From: Rachycentron canadum | Lineage: Eukaryota; Chordata; Actinopteri; Carangiformes; Rachycentridae | Assembly (NCBI GenBank): GCA_038496675.1 | Contig: CM076656.1 | Location: 15,013,701 to 15,077,700 of the forward strand | Reading direction: 5' to 3' | Length of the DNA: 64,000 nt | Shown here: piece after piece, positions 48,436-59,264 of the stretch | Position numbering within the stretch: the first letter of the stretch is position 1 | Layout of the letters: every line of letters begins with the position of its first letter | Program-made: the position numbers and the translations under genes | The notes under the pieces: model-generated | The model's input: only the letters and a program-made list of their open reading frames with translations | Told to the model about the DNA's origin: nothing | Database searches by the model: none

Positions 48436-49183
48436 ACCTGCCACAGTATAAGCAGCAGTGACCACCAGCAGTATTGCTGTGGACAGATAGAGATCCCAGC
48501 CCAACGACACCTGGATGAACAATGCCCCCGAAAAGATGTCTGTCTGGGTAACACGGACACACATAGACAAATGTTTATCTACCCTATCTCAGTTTGTAAC
48601 TCATTTGTATATCACTTTGGATAAAAGCATTGGCCAAATGTGTGAATGCAGGTGTGCACGTCTTACAGATATTTTGGTGAAAATGTAGAGGATGAGTGAC
48701 AGAATAGACATGTAAATGCGTATTCTCTGGCCTCCAAAGCGTTTGGCCAGGTATTCAGGCATGGTCACCACACCAGCAGAGATGTAGACAGGAATGAAGA
48801 TCCAACCCAGAGCCACCAGGACCCATGCTGCCTAGGTAAACACACACACTGCCTGTCATTGCCTGTTATTGAGGTCTACTGCATTTGTTTTATGGTTAAT
48901 ACATGAAATGCAGAACGCAAATGACGGTGTGAGGTTGACACTTATCACTTACCTTACCTGTAATAATGCAAACCTAAATCATTACTGGTCTACCCAGTTG
49001 GTTTTGGAAGTCATATAACTGATTACATGACACTTGAAACACCTATGAGTATACATAGTCAGAGACCATGTTTCTTACATTCCATTCAAATCCTCCAACA
49101 GCGATTCCTCCCGCTGCTCCTGTTCCTGCCAGACCAATGAACAGACCGCTGCCAACATTACTGGACATCAGTGACGCTCCGAT
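42151..49183 (-). CDS. slc5a9: slc5a9, sodium/sugar cotransporter SGLT4, N-terminus missing
   Basis: SLC5 proteins use the Na+ gradient to import sugars across the plasma membrane through a 14-helix LeuT-type fold; SGLT4 is reported to favour mannose, fructose and related sugars. Eleven exons (49183-49079, 48831-48667, 48543-48438, 47538-47458, 47313-47108, 46425-46290, 45368-45261, 44852-44702, 44391-44223, 43375-43160, 42456-42151) give 582 codons plus stop, all in phase. Seen: [24 protein letters not shown], the cysteine-rich loop [34 protein letters not shown] (serines of the Na2 site) and LFDYIQS (Gln equivalent to SGLT1 Gln457 by my alignment). The end [20 protein letters not shown] fits SLC5A9 better than SLC5A10 or SLC5A1. 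The exons for helix 1 and the first loop, roughly 75-90 residues, are absent before the N at 49649. Confidence 0.95.
43160..43375 (-). CDS. slc5a9: slc5a9 exon
   Basis: [60 protein letters not shown]. Acceptor TCTCAG, donor AGT|GTAAGG. Confidence 0.97.
44154..44216. repeat. (GA)n microsatellite
   Basis: About 30 GA units with one GGG interruption, in an slc5a9 intron immediately next to the exon at 44223. Confidence 0.95.
44223..44391 (-). CDS. slc5a9: slc5a9 exon
   Basis: [40 protein letters not shown], then WPRANEQ. Acceptor TTTTCAG, donor CAG|GTATAT. A GA microsatellite lies directly downstream in the intron. Confidence 0.97.
44702..44852 (-). CDS. slc5a9: slc5a9 exon (Na2 site)
   Basis: [49 protein letters not shown]. 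Acceptor GTGCAG, donor AG|GTAGCG. Confidence 0.97.
45261..45368 (-). CDS. slc5a9: slc5a9 exon (cysteine-rich extracellular loop)
   Basis: [35 protein letters not shown]. Acceptor TGTAG, donor G|GTGAGT. Confidence 0.97.
45510..45590. repeat. Candidate dispersed teleost repeat (ACTTAAGTAAA family)
   Basis: Contains ACTTTTACAGTACATAAGTA and GTAGTGGAGGAAAAAAGTAT, both typical words of the family noted at 16590. Intron of slc5a9. Confidence 0.4.
45971..46025. repeat. Remnant of the CACTCAGTGGCC dispersed repeat
   Basis: TACACTCAGTGGCCATGTTA followed by GTTACACCT resembles a widespread fish repeat (usual form ACTCAGTGGCCACTTTATTA). Only about 50 bases are recognisable. Intron of slc5a9. Confidence 0.45.
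46290..46425 (-). CDS. slc5a9: slc5a9 exon
   Basis: [40 protein letters not shown]. Acceptor TGTAG, donor CAG|GTCAGT. Confidence 0.97.
46427..46502. repeat. (CA)n then (GA)n compound microsatellite
   Basis: CA repeats with a CG and a TA interruption pass into GAGAGA. Directly beside the slc5a9 exon at 46290-46425. Confidence 0.93.
47108..47313 (-). CDS. slc5a9: slc5a9 exon
   Basis: [60 protein letters not shown]. Includes the N-glycosylation sequon NTT. Acceptor TTCCAG, donor CAG|GTGACT. Confidence 0.97.
47458..47538 (-). CDS. slc5a9: slc5a9 exon
   Basis: [27 protein letters not shown]; one of the most conserved SGLT helices. Acceptor TGTAG, donor G|GTAGGA. Confidence 0.97.
47795..47895 (+). 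repeat. Dispersed teleost repeat (GCCTTTATTA...GGACAGT family)
   Basis: CCTATGCCTTTATTATGAGA, AAGGACAGTGTAGAGAGAGA and CAGTAAATGGGCAGAGAGG match in order a repeat frequent in fish introns. Family name not known to me. Confidence 0.5.
48398..48433. repeat. (GT)n microsatellite
   Basis: Pure GT repeat ending five bases from the slc5a9 exon at 48438, so it sits right at that exon's splice donor. Confidence 0.95.
48438..48543 (-). CDS. slc5a9: slc5a9 exon
   Basis: [35 protein letters not shown]. Acceptor ACCCAG, donor G|GTAAAC. A GT microsatellite abuts the donor. Confidence 0.97.
48667..48831 (-). CDS. slc5a9: slc5a9 exon
   Basis: [40 protein letters not shown], then [10 protein letters not shown]; membrane helices and the conserved FGG loop. 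Acceptor CCTAG, donor TCT|GTAAGA. Confidence 0.97.
49079..49183 (-). CDS. slc5a9: slc5a9 first visible exon
   Basis: [35 protein letters not shown]. Acceptor CTACAG, so at least one upstream coding exon (relatives have WWP before IGAS) must exist. Donor AAT|GTAAGA. Confidence 0.97.
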
Positions 49184-49686
49184 CTGTAGACACATACAGA
49201 CAATGCCATAATAATGACAATAACAAAAGTTTACATTTACTTCAGCAAACTCAGTTTTTGCTTTTGTTGAAAAGTTCAGAAAGTTGAATTCACAGAAAGT
49301 CCTTTAAATCACAGCCTCTGAATAGCAGTGTAATTACTTGGTCTATCAACAACTGGGTACTTCTTCCAAGACAAATGCAGGGGAGGAGGAAAAAGGAATT
49401 TAAACTAGTAATTAACAAAATTGGGATGCATCAATCAAATGTAGGTTATGTAGTTATGTCTTAACCAGTAAAGACCTGACCTGGGTAATGTTTCATAATA
49501 TTAATTCAGGTGGTAGAAAGTGAGATTGATTAATTATAGAATTGTTTTCGGTATAGTAATAATAATAATAATAATAATAAGTGTTGTCACCCCAGTTAAT
49601 GTACAATGACCTTGTAGGCACTGTGATATGCTCTTTATACAGAAGTAANTTCTCTCTCTTTTTTTTTTTTTTTTTTTCCCCCCCAG
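49184..49686. other. Truncated divergent gene junction with a 1-base gap at 49649
   Basis: No slc5a9 exon carrying the helix-1 or WWP motif and no prdx6 exon occurs here. A single N at 49649 is followed by a TCTCTC/T19/C8 tract that doubles as the prdx6 acceptor. An ATA/ATT repeat lies at about 49557-49580. Confidence 0.8.
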
Positions 49687-49812
49687 CCTGGTGAGGAAGT
49701 CATGGTCATTCCCTCGCTCTCTGAGGCTGAAGCTGCTGCTCTCTTCCCCAATGGCGTGACAACGAAAGAGGTACCTTCTGGGAAGAAATACTTGCGCTAC
49801 ACCCAGCTCTGA
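49687..49812 (+). CDS. prdx6: prdx6, peroxiredoxin 6, last coding exon only
   Basis: Peroxiredoxin 6 is a cytosolic 1-Cys peroxidase, also reported to have phospholipase activity, that reduces H2O2 and lipid hydroperoxides. After the acceptor CCCCAG the frame reads PGEEVMVIPSLSEAEAAALF, PNGVTTKEVPSGKKYLRYTQ and Leu, then TGA: 41 residues. This matches the C-terminus of PRDX6 (family end GVFTKELPSGKKYLRYTPQP as I recall it). The catalytic N-terminal exons (PVCTTE motif) are not in the window and should lie to the left, where the single-N gap stands. It could instead be a lone duplicated exon, but the good acceptor, intact frame and poly(A) signal favour a real gene end. Confidence 0.9.
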   Translation, partial: PGEEVMVIPSLSEAEAAALFPNGVTTKEVPSGKKYLRYTQL

Positions 49813-50018
49813 AAACGCACACTAAGGACTTCATCCCGCTCTACTTTATTGCTCTGCGACCTGGAAATCCTTGGATCGTAATTCACATGTAGCACGAACC
49901 AAAATCATAGATGCACTTACCAGGTTTAGTGAATGATGTTTTCAGTCGTACCATGTGTATAGCAATGAAACAGGGATGATTATAGTGTCAATGTATAGTG
50001 CCTTGTTTACCCTCCTTC

Positions 50019-50024
50019 AATAAA
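50019..50024 (+). promoter_or_regulatory. prdx6 polyadenylation signal AATAAA
   Basis: Canonical hexamer 207 bases after the stop, followed by a T run. Confidence 0.75.
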
Positions 50025-50554
50025 CACCTTTTTTTTTTTTTCATTACACATGTTCTCTGAACTTTTTCACACTGTTTTCTAGTTTGGGAAGAGGAAGCCT
50101 AGTGACAACTGGTCTCTGCTACAACTAAAGGCACCACTAGGTGTCCCTCTACAACTTAAAATAAAAATATCAGCATGCTGCAGTACCATTATATATCAAT
50201 GAGCGGCAGTGATGAGCATGATTGATGACAGCTTCAAGGCTCCAACCTGTTCTCAATAGTTGCAGTGACAGGGAGTGGTGCCACATGAATCCAAACGACT
50301 ACTTTATTTACCCTTTCTGTTAATTAAATAGCAGGCTGGCCACATTAAATAGATATCTACTTTCTACCACATTGTTAAGAGTTTTCAGTCTAAAGTTGAA
50401 GATCTTAAACATTTTCCTTCTACTTTTTCATGCATTTTTGCTTCGGCATCACAAGCTAATGCCCTGGCTGCCTACATGTTTTGAATGTAATTGTGTTTTA
50501 ACCTGAACGCTCTTCTCGATGTCGAGGCTTTTTAAATGTCATTATGAAGATGAT

Positions 50555-50760
50555 AAAGTTACTTTATACTACTCCACTATATTTCTGAGGTAAATATTTA
50601 AACTTTTTACTTCAATACAGTTATTCAAAAGACACATTTACTGGTTCCTTTTTAAATGCTCTTTCATAAATACACTTGATTATAGAGTTTGTAGAGTACA
50701 ACTGTTGATAAAGATTAGACCTGCGTTTTGCACTGTAAACTTCTTGACAAAGTAGTGACT
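50555..50760 (+). repeat. Dispersed teleost repeat (ACTCCACTATATTTCTGAGG family)
   Basis: TTTATACTACTCCACTATAT, TTCTGAGGTAAATATTTAAA and CTTTTTACTTCAATACAG match in order the repeat whose other words are ACTTAAGTAAA. The largest and best preserved copy in the window. Confidence 0.55.
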
Positions 50761-52459
50761 AGTTATGGTACTTTGGTCACATTTCAGATGTTTTTAGCAG
50801 TTCCTCCAAAGCAACATTTCCCCATCTGAGCTCCTCATTTCACTTCAGTAACTGTCCGAGGCCCACATGCTTAAAATGATCCATTATTTCTTTCCTTCCT
50901 CTCCTGTTAATTATCTCTCAACCTTTGATATTTACACTGTGATCCTTTTGGATGGGGCCTTGGTACAGAACCAGTGGACAAAATAAGAAGTAAAATGTAG
51001 CTAAAACAAGTTGAGTCTGCACTGATGCATCATAATTAACAATAATACTGTCACACGTAATAATATGCTATTGATAGGTTTTCCTTTTTATAATTAAGTA
51101 AAATAAAGAACCTGGGTTCTTCTTTTACCACTGTTTTATTGTGAAGGCCTTAAATTAACGGATCATTGTTTAATGCACTGGCTATAACAGATTTAATGTC
51201 AAGCATGTGAGCATTTGAGTGTGACATATTTACTTTTATGTTGATAACTAAAGCTTTGATTCTCTAAAGCATCACAACAGGTGAAAGCCTGAACCAGTGT
51301 TTGCTTTGAGAGCAAGATGAGATGATTAACTCGTCTCTGCAGGTTGACCTCGACTGTGGACGAGAGACTAAAGCCTGCACTGAGCTGGAGGTTTCACCTT
51401 TGGGTTATTCAACCCTCAAAACTGCATGGCTGAGAATCGTTCGAGTTACTTTATGTAGTGTAAAGGTGAACGCTGATCTCGCACGCACATGCACGCACTC
51501 TGGCCTTCGCATTCACTCCGAGTGTGAGGAATGCCGAGGTCAAAGAGAAGACAAGGGATTCCATTTGAGGAAAGAGGGAGGCATAGTGTGTGCAGGACCA
51601 GATAAAATATCTCTGAGCCCTCCTCTTTTTCACTCCTGTCATACAGACAATGCGAACTGGAATGTTTTTCTTCTTTCTTTTTAATCAGTAGCTCACCTAA
51701 CAGAACCGATGGCCTGTCTGTGCAGAGATTGGATCAAATTGCTTGGGGGGGGGGGGGTAAAATTCACCTTGACAAAAATGCTGGATTCTCAAATGTGTGA
51801 TGAAAGTGCATGTATTCATCAGGTAACCCTTGCCCTCCGCCTCTTCTGTCTGTTCTCCCTTTCCCATCTCTGGTAGCTGTTTTGTCCCCAGGAGTCATCA
51901 AAACTAACACCCACAGAGACACACCGTACTGATCAAATGCATTTCTCAAATTCCAGACGACAATAGCCCGTGCCAGATCATGAGAAGCGCTTTGGGTGTC
52001 AGACACTGGCTTAATTGCCCAGTACTAAACCACCCCCCTCACCCCACTCTTTCTCCCCCACCCTCCCTCCTGTTCATCTGTCACTGCTCACTTCTTGGCT
52101 ATCGAGCCAACTCGCCCCACCTCGCCTCAGCAACACTAGTACATGTAATACAACACCAGTCAGGGCCACGTCTCACAGGGCAAAACACAAACACAATACC
52201 TCTCTCTCTCCCTCCCTCTCTCTCTATAATGAACACACACATCAGACTGCTGATCAAAGACATAGACACTACTCTAAAAGAAATGGTTTCCAATCAAACT
52301 TGTCTTTTCTCAGAGAAGACTTTTTTTTTTTTCTCCCTCTCAGATGCACCGGATCCCCAATTTTAAAAATGATAACTGGGATGGGATACACACCAGCTGA
52401 CAAGCTTTATGTTTACAGCTGCTATAGTAACGTTCATCTCATTGTCAGGATTCAGAGTC

Positions 52460-52710
52460 TTAAAGTAATAGTGTGATATCTGGGGGAAATACAGTAGAGT
52501 CAAAAAAAATCTGAGACCGCTCACCCAATAGGGAAAGTTTTTTTCAGACTTGTTGACAGCACTGTATGCTTATGTGCTTTATTGTGAAAGAGGAGTTAGA
52601 TATGCAGATTGATAGCATACTCATTTAGGTATGATGCTACAGCGAGCAGCTGCTTAGCTTAGTTTAGCATAAAGAATATAAACAGGGAACAACTTACTCT
52701 TACGCACACG
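52460..52710 (+). repeat. Dispersed repeat copy, GCTTAGCTTAG...AACAGGG family
   Basis: Contains GTGATATCTGGGGGAAATAC, GATTGATAGCATACTCATTT, GCTTAGCTTAGTTTAGCATA and AACAGGGAACAACTT. Confidence 0.55.
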
Positions 52711-53909
52711 CAGACACACATGAAAGTGGTATCAAACTTGTCATCCGATTGAGGAAGGATATAAGCATGTTCCCCAAAATGCCATGCACACCCTTTGAAG
52801 GTGTACACGGGCAGGTAATGGCACGAAAACACTAGCTCACTATGGAAGAAGTCTTTATTCCCATGCTGTGTGCCAGGTATTGACTTCCTCACCTGAAGCT
52901 GCCCGTGACCTGCAGGTTAACAAGCCAGAAACCAGAGCAACTACACCCACATGCACTCGCACATATGCCGAGCTATGGCTTGATGCTTTCCAGACGTGCC
53001 CTCAGCCTCTCTCCCTCCTACATCGCCTGGCACTCTCGCCTGCCCCTCTCTCCACATCTCCCACACACTTGAGAGCACAAATGCACACTAGCACCTCCCC
53101 CATTTTTCCAACTATGCCTTATCAAAGTTTTTGCTTCTTCGGCTTCCCTTTCCCATGCAGAGACAAAACATGGCACAGTCAAGCCCCTTCTCTTTATTTC
53201 TTTCAAATTCGTGGTGCTGTTTAATCATCCTTGTGATTCAGAGTGGTCACATGCTGAAACCTGTGGGGATTTCTGTGCACCAACTTAGCAAGTTTGACGA
53301 GAATAGAGTAACTGATAGAGAGCAAGACGGATGAACGGATTCAAGGTCAGCCAGACGCATGTGTTGACCTCAGGATTTAGTTGAACTCTTAAGGAACATT
53401 AACCACCGTGCAGTCGACACTCACCCTTGAGCTTTTCTCACTCCCACTAAAACCTTTCAACAGACACACACGCCTGTGCACACAGAGGTGAAGACATTAT
53501 GATAAAAGTGATGAAAGTGTATGATCCAAGTACCTAGATAAATGCCATTGTTTTGATGGCACCTCGTAAATACAGCATCCAGACAGGCTATTACTGCAGA
53601 GCAGGTTAGAGTCAGTTACTGCTCTGTACAAGCAGGGTGATAAATGAGAAGGTAAAAGTGCAATCACTCTCTTTGCTTATCTTTATCTCTCTCTATCAAT
53701 ATCGCTGTCTTTCTTGTGCTTTTTGCTCCCCCCATTCTCTCTATTAGAGACACATTGATCACCAGCCACTGGCATATCACCTGAGTAATGGCTAAGGGTG
53801 TCTGGGCTTTAAAACAAGCCCAGTGCATCGCCAAGAGCTTTATCACAGCGACAAGGCAAATGGGTGCTCACATAATAAAGTGTGCCTGCCTCTCTCTATC
53901 TCTGTCTGA

Positions 53910-53911
<2 letters not shown>

Positions 53912-53953
<42 letters not shown>

Positions 53954-53968
53954 ACACGCACGCACGCA
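53912..53968. repeat. (TG)20 followed by CGCACACGCACG
   Basis: A GT tract runs directly into a CG/CA tract, so the two arms are partly complementary. It can adopt hairpin or Z-form. Confidence 0.9.
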
Positions 53969-54194
53969 GTCATAATGCAAGGGACTTTGCCATTAAGAGG
54001 AGACATCAAACACAACCCAATAAGATTCCCAGACCACCAGCCAGGCCACAAAATGCAGCACTACTAGATCTATTTAAGACATTAATAATGTTTTCAGCAT
54101 GTGTGCATGTGTGTTCTAGGCTCCTAAAGACACTCCCACAATGCTCTGTAGTTTTTCTCCAATTGCTACTAGAGAGCTTTACTCTACTTTAGCT

Positions 54195-54330
54195 TCAAAT
54201 GAATAGACTGACATTTTGGGAACTATAGTTGTTTGCTCTTTTGCATCATGCCAGTTAGCTTAGCTTAGCACAAAGACTGGAAGCAGAGGGGAACAGCTAG
54301 CTTGCCTTGCTAAATAAACTTTAACTTTAA
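54195..54330 (+). repeat. Dispersed repeat copy, GTTAGCTTAGC...AGACTGGAAGC family
   Basis: GACTGACATTTTGGGAACTA, CAGTTAGCTTAGCTTAGCAC, AAAGACTGGAAGCAGAGGGG and AACAGCTAGC: the best match in the window to this percomorph repeat. Confidence 0.65.
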
Positions 54331-55602
54331 AATAACATTAAAAAGATGCTCATTTGTTTTTAATGGATTAAACAAAGGGGATATATCTGTCATAACTTAT
54401 AAAGCTTACTCAGTTTTTTTTTATCTAATTCTGAGCAAGTAAGCAGGCGTTTCCCAAAAATGTTGAACTATTTTTCCAAAGTAGCCAAACAAAGGAAACT
54501 TAGGAAACATAAGGAAACTAGGATCACCACTATGTAGAATTGATTGAACAAAGTTTTGCTGTTTTCAACAATGCTTGGCTTCACATCATGACTTTTGTGA
54601 GATTTACTAGGTTAATATTTAAGCAAATATAATATAAGTCTTTTCAGTCCTGTCCCAGACTTGGAAAAACATTTTTTCTATGAACACAAATTACAGGAAT
54701 CATTGACAGTGATAATAACCATCTTTACCTCGGTTACATTGACCATTGATCAATTACTCTTCATGTTGTTATACCTACAAAAGGAACCTGACCTGGACAT
54801 TACTGGAAGGAAAGCGTGGGGGCCAGAAACCAAACAAAATAAAACAGAGAGGAAAATGATAGAGACCCACAATCACAAAACCCTGTTGCTGTTTTTTATT
54901 CTGTGTATTCTTTTCCATTGGTTTATTTTTCTTTCAGCAGAGGGCAGTGAGTGTGAGGGGGCAGAGGGAAGGTGGTTGTGAAACACTATCACCTGGGATG
55001 GTGGGTGGGGGGGTGGGGGTGTGTGTGTGTGCGTTTGCTTGAGTGTGGGGCAGTTTGTGTCTTTGTGTGTGTGTTCATTGTGATATGGTGGGGGTGTTGG
55101 GGGAGGAGGAGAGGGTGGCTAAAAAAAATGGGTGAGGCACCAGAAGAAATCGAAAAAGAAAGAGCAAAGAGAGTTAGAGACGTCTGGAAAAAAAAAAAAA
55201 AAAAAGAGGTGACATGACATTGCCATAGCAACTGTTTAGGGTTTGGATGATTTTCCTTCACCATAATGGGCGAGTTTGGAGCATAATGAAACCAGTCTGG
55301 CTTTCCTGGCTCTCACACTGTGGATCATGTGCACACACACACACAAACACACACAGAGCTGAGAGAGTAACACATGTTTTGCTTTAGTACTTGTTTATGT
55401 TCATCCAACAGTGGGAGAGCAGAGCCATGGTTAACTATCAATTAAAGCGATGATCATAAAACAAGCACTTGTAAATAAACGCTGCCAAGCTAACGTAGCG
55501 AGAGGCAGGAAAGGACAAAAAGAACAGTTTAATGATGCTGCAATAACACATATACCTGCCTGTTGTTGAAAAAGATGTTGGTTTGGAACATCTGGATGCT
55601 TT

Positions 55603-55626
55603 AAGATGTTAAACTATTAACATCTT
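55603..55626. repeat. Perfect 10-bp stem hairpin
   Basis: AAGATGTTAA and TTAACATCTT separated by ACTA. Short and AT-rich. Confidence 0.6.
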
Positions 55627-56644
55627 TCCAACTCTTGATAAGATCCGACCTTAAAAACACCAGCCCTATCTTTGCTGCACGCAGTTTATCATCCTGCAAA
55701 GCGGGCATATATTCCTTTCTCATGTTATAATGTAGCTTGCGGGCTTCACCCCACTGGGAACCAGTGAGTTTTCTGGGTAACCGCTTTCAATAAGTGCACT
55801 TATAAAACTTTGTGTGTTAATGGGGCTTTAAGCCAGCATATGTTACACATGGAGAGTAATAAGTCTCTGTGTGTGTGTTAAAGAAGTTTGGAGGTGTGTG
55901 TCAGAGTGTGTGTATGTGCGTTAATGTCTCCTCTGTCTGAGTATAATGAGCTCCCCTGGGCTCCCCTCACCTTCCACCCCTCCATCGCTCCCTCCCGTCC
56001 CTCCTTTCCCCTAAACCTGGCCCTATTAACCCCTCGCTTCCCCCCTCCCATGTTTATTTGAATAGGGAATGGTGGGGAGGAAAGGTGAGTCGACCGCCTG
56101 TACACATGTTTATTTATACATAGGTAGGTAGGTCTGAGGATTTGAGGAGGAAATAGGGTGGTGGGGGTGGGTGAGAATGAGTTTGTGAGACTTTTATTCG
56201 CATTTGGGTGCTAACAAACAACAACGTTCATCCGCTCGGAACAAAAAAGACAGTGAGACAATGGCTTAGATGTTGGGTCAGTGACTTCGCACCTCGGACT
56301 GACCCGATGGCCACGATGCTGAAGTCAACTTGACTGTAACGCACTCAGATGTTGCATTAGCCTGTTGAGATTGGCTGTCCATCTCCTCTAGCACACCCCA
56401 AACCTTTATGCATTCACGAGTCAGGAGCTGCCCTTTACCAATGCCTGTATGAGCATGTGTGTAGCCCACCTGAGGCTGCAACTGAACACAAACTTTGTCT
56501 CATGACCAAACCGTTGTCACAAAAACACACTGTACTTATGTGTTGATATTCAAATATAAAATGATAATAAGCTCCTGACATGAGAACAGCAAGACCTACA
56601 GTTGCTTTATCAGAGCTGAGATTTAGAATGACTCTAATAGCTTT

Positions 56645-56790
56645 GTTGTAAAGGGATATTCTACATTTTAGGAAACACTGTTTTTCTGCTTTCCTGTTAA
56701 AGTTAAATGATCAATTTCACTCTCAAGTCTGTACAGTAATTGGGAAACTCAAAACTGCATAAAGACTGGAAACTGTCTGGGAAATAACCG
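56645..56790 (+). repeat. Dispersed repeat copy, decayed
   Basis: AAGGGATATTCTACATTTTA, CAATTTCACTCTCAAGTCTG, GTACAGTAATTGGGAAACTC and AAAGACTGGAAACTGTCTGG follow the order of the family at 54195. Confidence 0.5.
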
Positions 56791-58899
56791 TAAAACTGTG
56801 ATTTTTTTTTTTTTTCTTTTTCGACTCTTTGGTTTTTGTATGAATTTTGCAAACAGGGTATCTAATATTTATTGCTTAGCTTCAGCCAGAGTCAAGCTGG
56901 TTTTACTTCAGCTTCTTATTGAGCATAATACGAGAGTGATATGGCAAAAAAAAAAAAAAAAAAAGTGATAAAAAGCCAAAATGGCTTTAATATGTCAATT
57001 AATAATACTGTTCATCCATCCACAGAGGTGGGTCAGGAACAGAAATTTTCTTCAGGGTAAGAGTCACCTCACTTTGTGGCATTTGCGCTTATCTGTGACT
57101 CCTGAAAGTCCAATATTTGCTGTTTGGTCTTGGATTATGAACAATCCTACCAGATGCAGAGGCAAGTCAGTGCAAGAATGTAGCTGAAATATAACTTGTT
57201 TGAATAACCCTGGGTATTTATAGGACTCTCTATGACCCTAGTTGTAGTATAGTGTTCAAATTAGGGTGTTTAGGACAGTATCGCTGCAGTCACAAGCATG
57301 CAAGTGATTTAACTTGAGACTCAGTCCAAGACATTCTTTGGCTGTGTTACTTTTGATTTGCTAAACTGAAATAGAGTATCCTCAATCCTGCTAAATGTCA
57401 CAGATGTCCCAAAGGACTACATCCATGACCTGGCCTGAACTAATTTGGACACTTAAGCGACAGACACGGGTCATGTAAAGTACGATGCATAGTGGGTTGT
57501 ATCAGGCAGCCCTGGTCTATAGCAGCTTTTGTGATGGGGATTTTTCTTTAAACAGCTTAAATTGGACCCAGTTTGCGGCAGAGCTGGGGGGGTTCAGGAC
57601 TCATAATAGGAGTGTGACCTCAGTGGGGATTTCCCCTCTGCCTTACACACTCTGTCTGCTCTGTTATCACCTGCACCCAATACTTCATCCCTCCTCCTCC
57701 CACTGCTAGTTAGTGGGCACCTTTAGGCCTCTTATAGCAGGATTAGTGCCATGCTTCCACCTCAGTGCACCTGATTTCAGGCAGCCTTGTTGCTGTGGGA
57801 TTTGACGCAAAACAGGGGAAAATCTTCCAGACTCATTCTTCGTCTCTCATTTGGAAAACAATGCTGCCAATGGATTAGTGTGCAAAAGGGCGTGCTATTT
57901 TGGAAGTGACAATCCTCCTTGAAAACTAGTAGTAGTCCTCTGCGCTGCCTGCCATGATATATAAAGATACAGATCATACTGATAGTGAAAGAGGGAGAGA
58001 GGGAAAAAACAGAAAGAACAGGTTGAGTCGTCCAGCTTATCAAAGACATCCACCCTAAAAATTTACTTTGCAGATAAAAAGGGACACAGAGAGACAGACA
58101 GACAGAGAGAGACAGCAAAGTAAGACAGGGCGACGCCAGTGGGAAATAGAACGAGGTGGATGGAGGTGAAAGGCAGACAGAAAAATCACAGGTCTTTTCA
58201 AGTGTTGCCCAGCGTTGGTCAAGTCTCAGAGCTGCTGCCAGGGTGCAGTACTCAGTGCCACTCCAGCACAGTGAGCCTTTGTGACTGTAGTTCTCAGTGG
58301 AGCCGAGGGCCGATCCAGCTGGCCTGCGCACTGCCAGGTTTTCTTATGTCGGTGCACTGACAATCAGGCGCGGTGGGGTATAGTGGATGCTAGGGAATTT
58401 TAAGCGCGTTTCTTATTTTAACTCTCCAAGATAGCAACAAAAATCTACTTGATACCATTTGCAGAACACACTGGGCAAAAGCTACATATCACTGCTCCAG
58501 CATTTTAACGGCAAACAGGGCCCTTTTTAAATAGAGGTCTTTGTTTTATTGCACTCATTGTGGTTACTACTCTGCTGGGAGCTCTAAATACAGCAGAAAC
58601 AATACTTATACTGTACCACATTCAATAGTGTCATATACCAGTACTACCACACTGTGTTGAAAGCCTCATGTTTGGCAGCTCAAACTGCTTAATATTTGAA
58701 AACTTATGGAAAGTAACAAATCCTTCAATACTGCAGTTGAATAGCTTGTTTTTTGCACAAAATCTACGTATACACTCGATGGGATTTTTAACTGCTTAAG
58801 CATTTTAACCCTGGCATTTTGAAGTACTATGTTTTAGCCAAGAGTAATCCATTCAGAGTGCCCCTAATTGATATCTGTACATTAACAGTGAGTTGTATG

Positions 58900-59140
58900 T
58901 GAAAGGGGTTGCTCATGTTGACAAACCTGTGAAGAATTACCATCCGATTCTGCAAATCCCCTTTTACCATCTTTCAGCCCATTGTTTTGGTTCCCAATCC
59001 CAATCCTCTCTGAACCAAACAGCAGACAGACAAAGTTAGCAAGTACCTAATGGAACAGGAAAAAAAATGCTCTGCATGGACTAGATGTGTAAATAGGCAA
59101 TTTCTTGTTAGCAAGTTAGCAATGTCAACTTAAAAAGTGT
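58900..59140 (+). repeat. Candidate dispersed teleost repeat (TTTCAGCCCATTGTTTTGGTT)
   Basis: CATCTTTCAGCCCATTGTTT and TTGTTAGCAAGTTAGCAATG are words that I associate with a repeat found in many fish genomes. Assignment is from memory only. Confidence 0.35.
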
Positions 59141-59264
59141 TTACAGTGAGTTTCCTCAATTTTTAAAAAAAGGGTTTTGTGTCGCCAAGACGGTGACAGC
59201 TTGAGACAGCATCACAGAAATGCCTTAAACAGCAAGAAAGTCCATGAGCCTGACCTGGCTTCTT

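Noticed and set aside
52015..52476. 153-aa open frame on the plus strand
   Set aside because: Pro/Ser/Thr-rich from CT-rich low-complexity sequence, overlapped by another open frame of similar length; no recognised domain.
57000..57060. Possible 31-base micro-exon between a CCACAG acceptor and a CAGG|GTAAGA donor
   Set aside because: Good splice-like borders occur by chance in long introns and intergenic DNA; no neighbouring exon supports it.
57777..58331. 184-aa open frame on the minus strand, longest without Ns
   Set aside because: Its middle is Ser/Leu/Cys-rich because of a GA/CAGA repeat on the other strand. It has no family resemblance and no flanking splice or promoter context.
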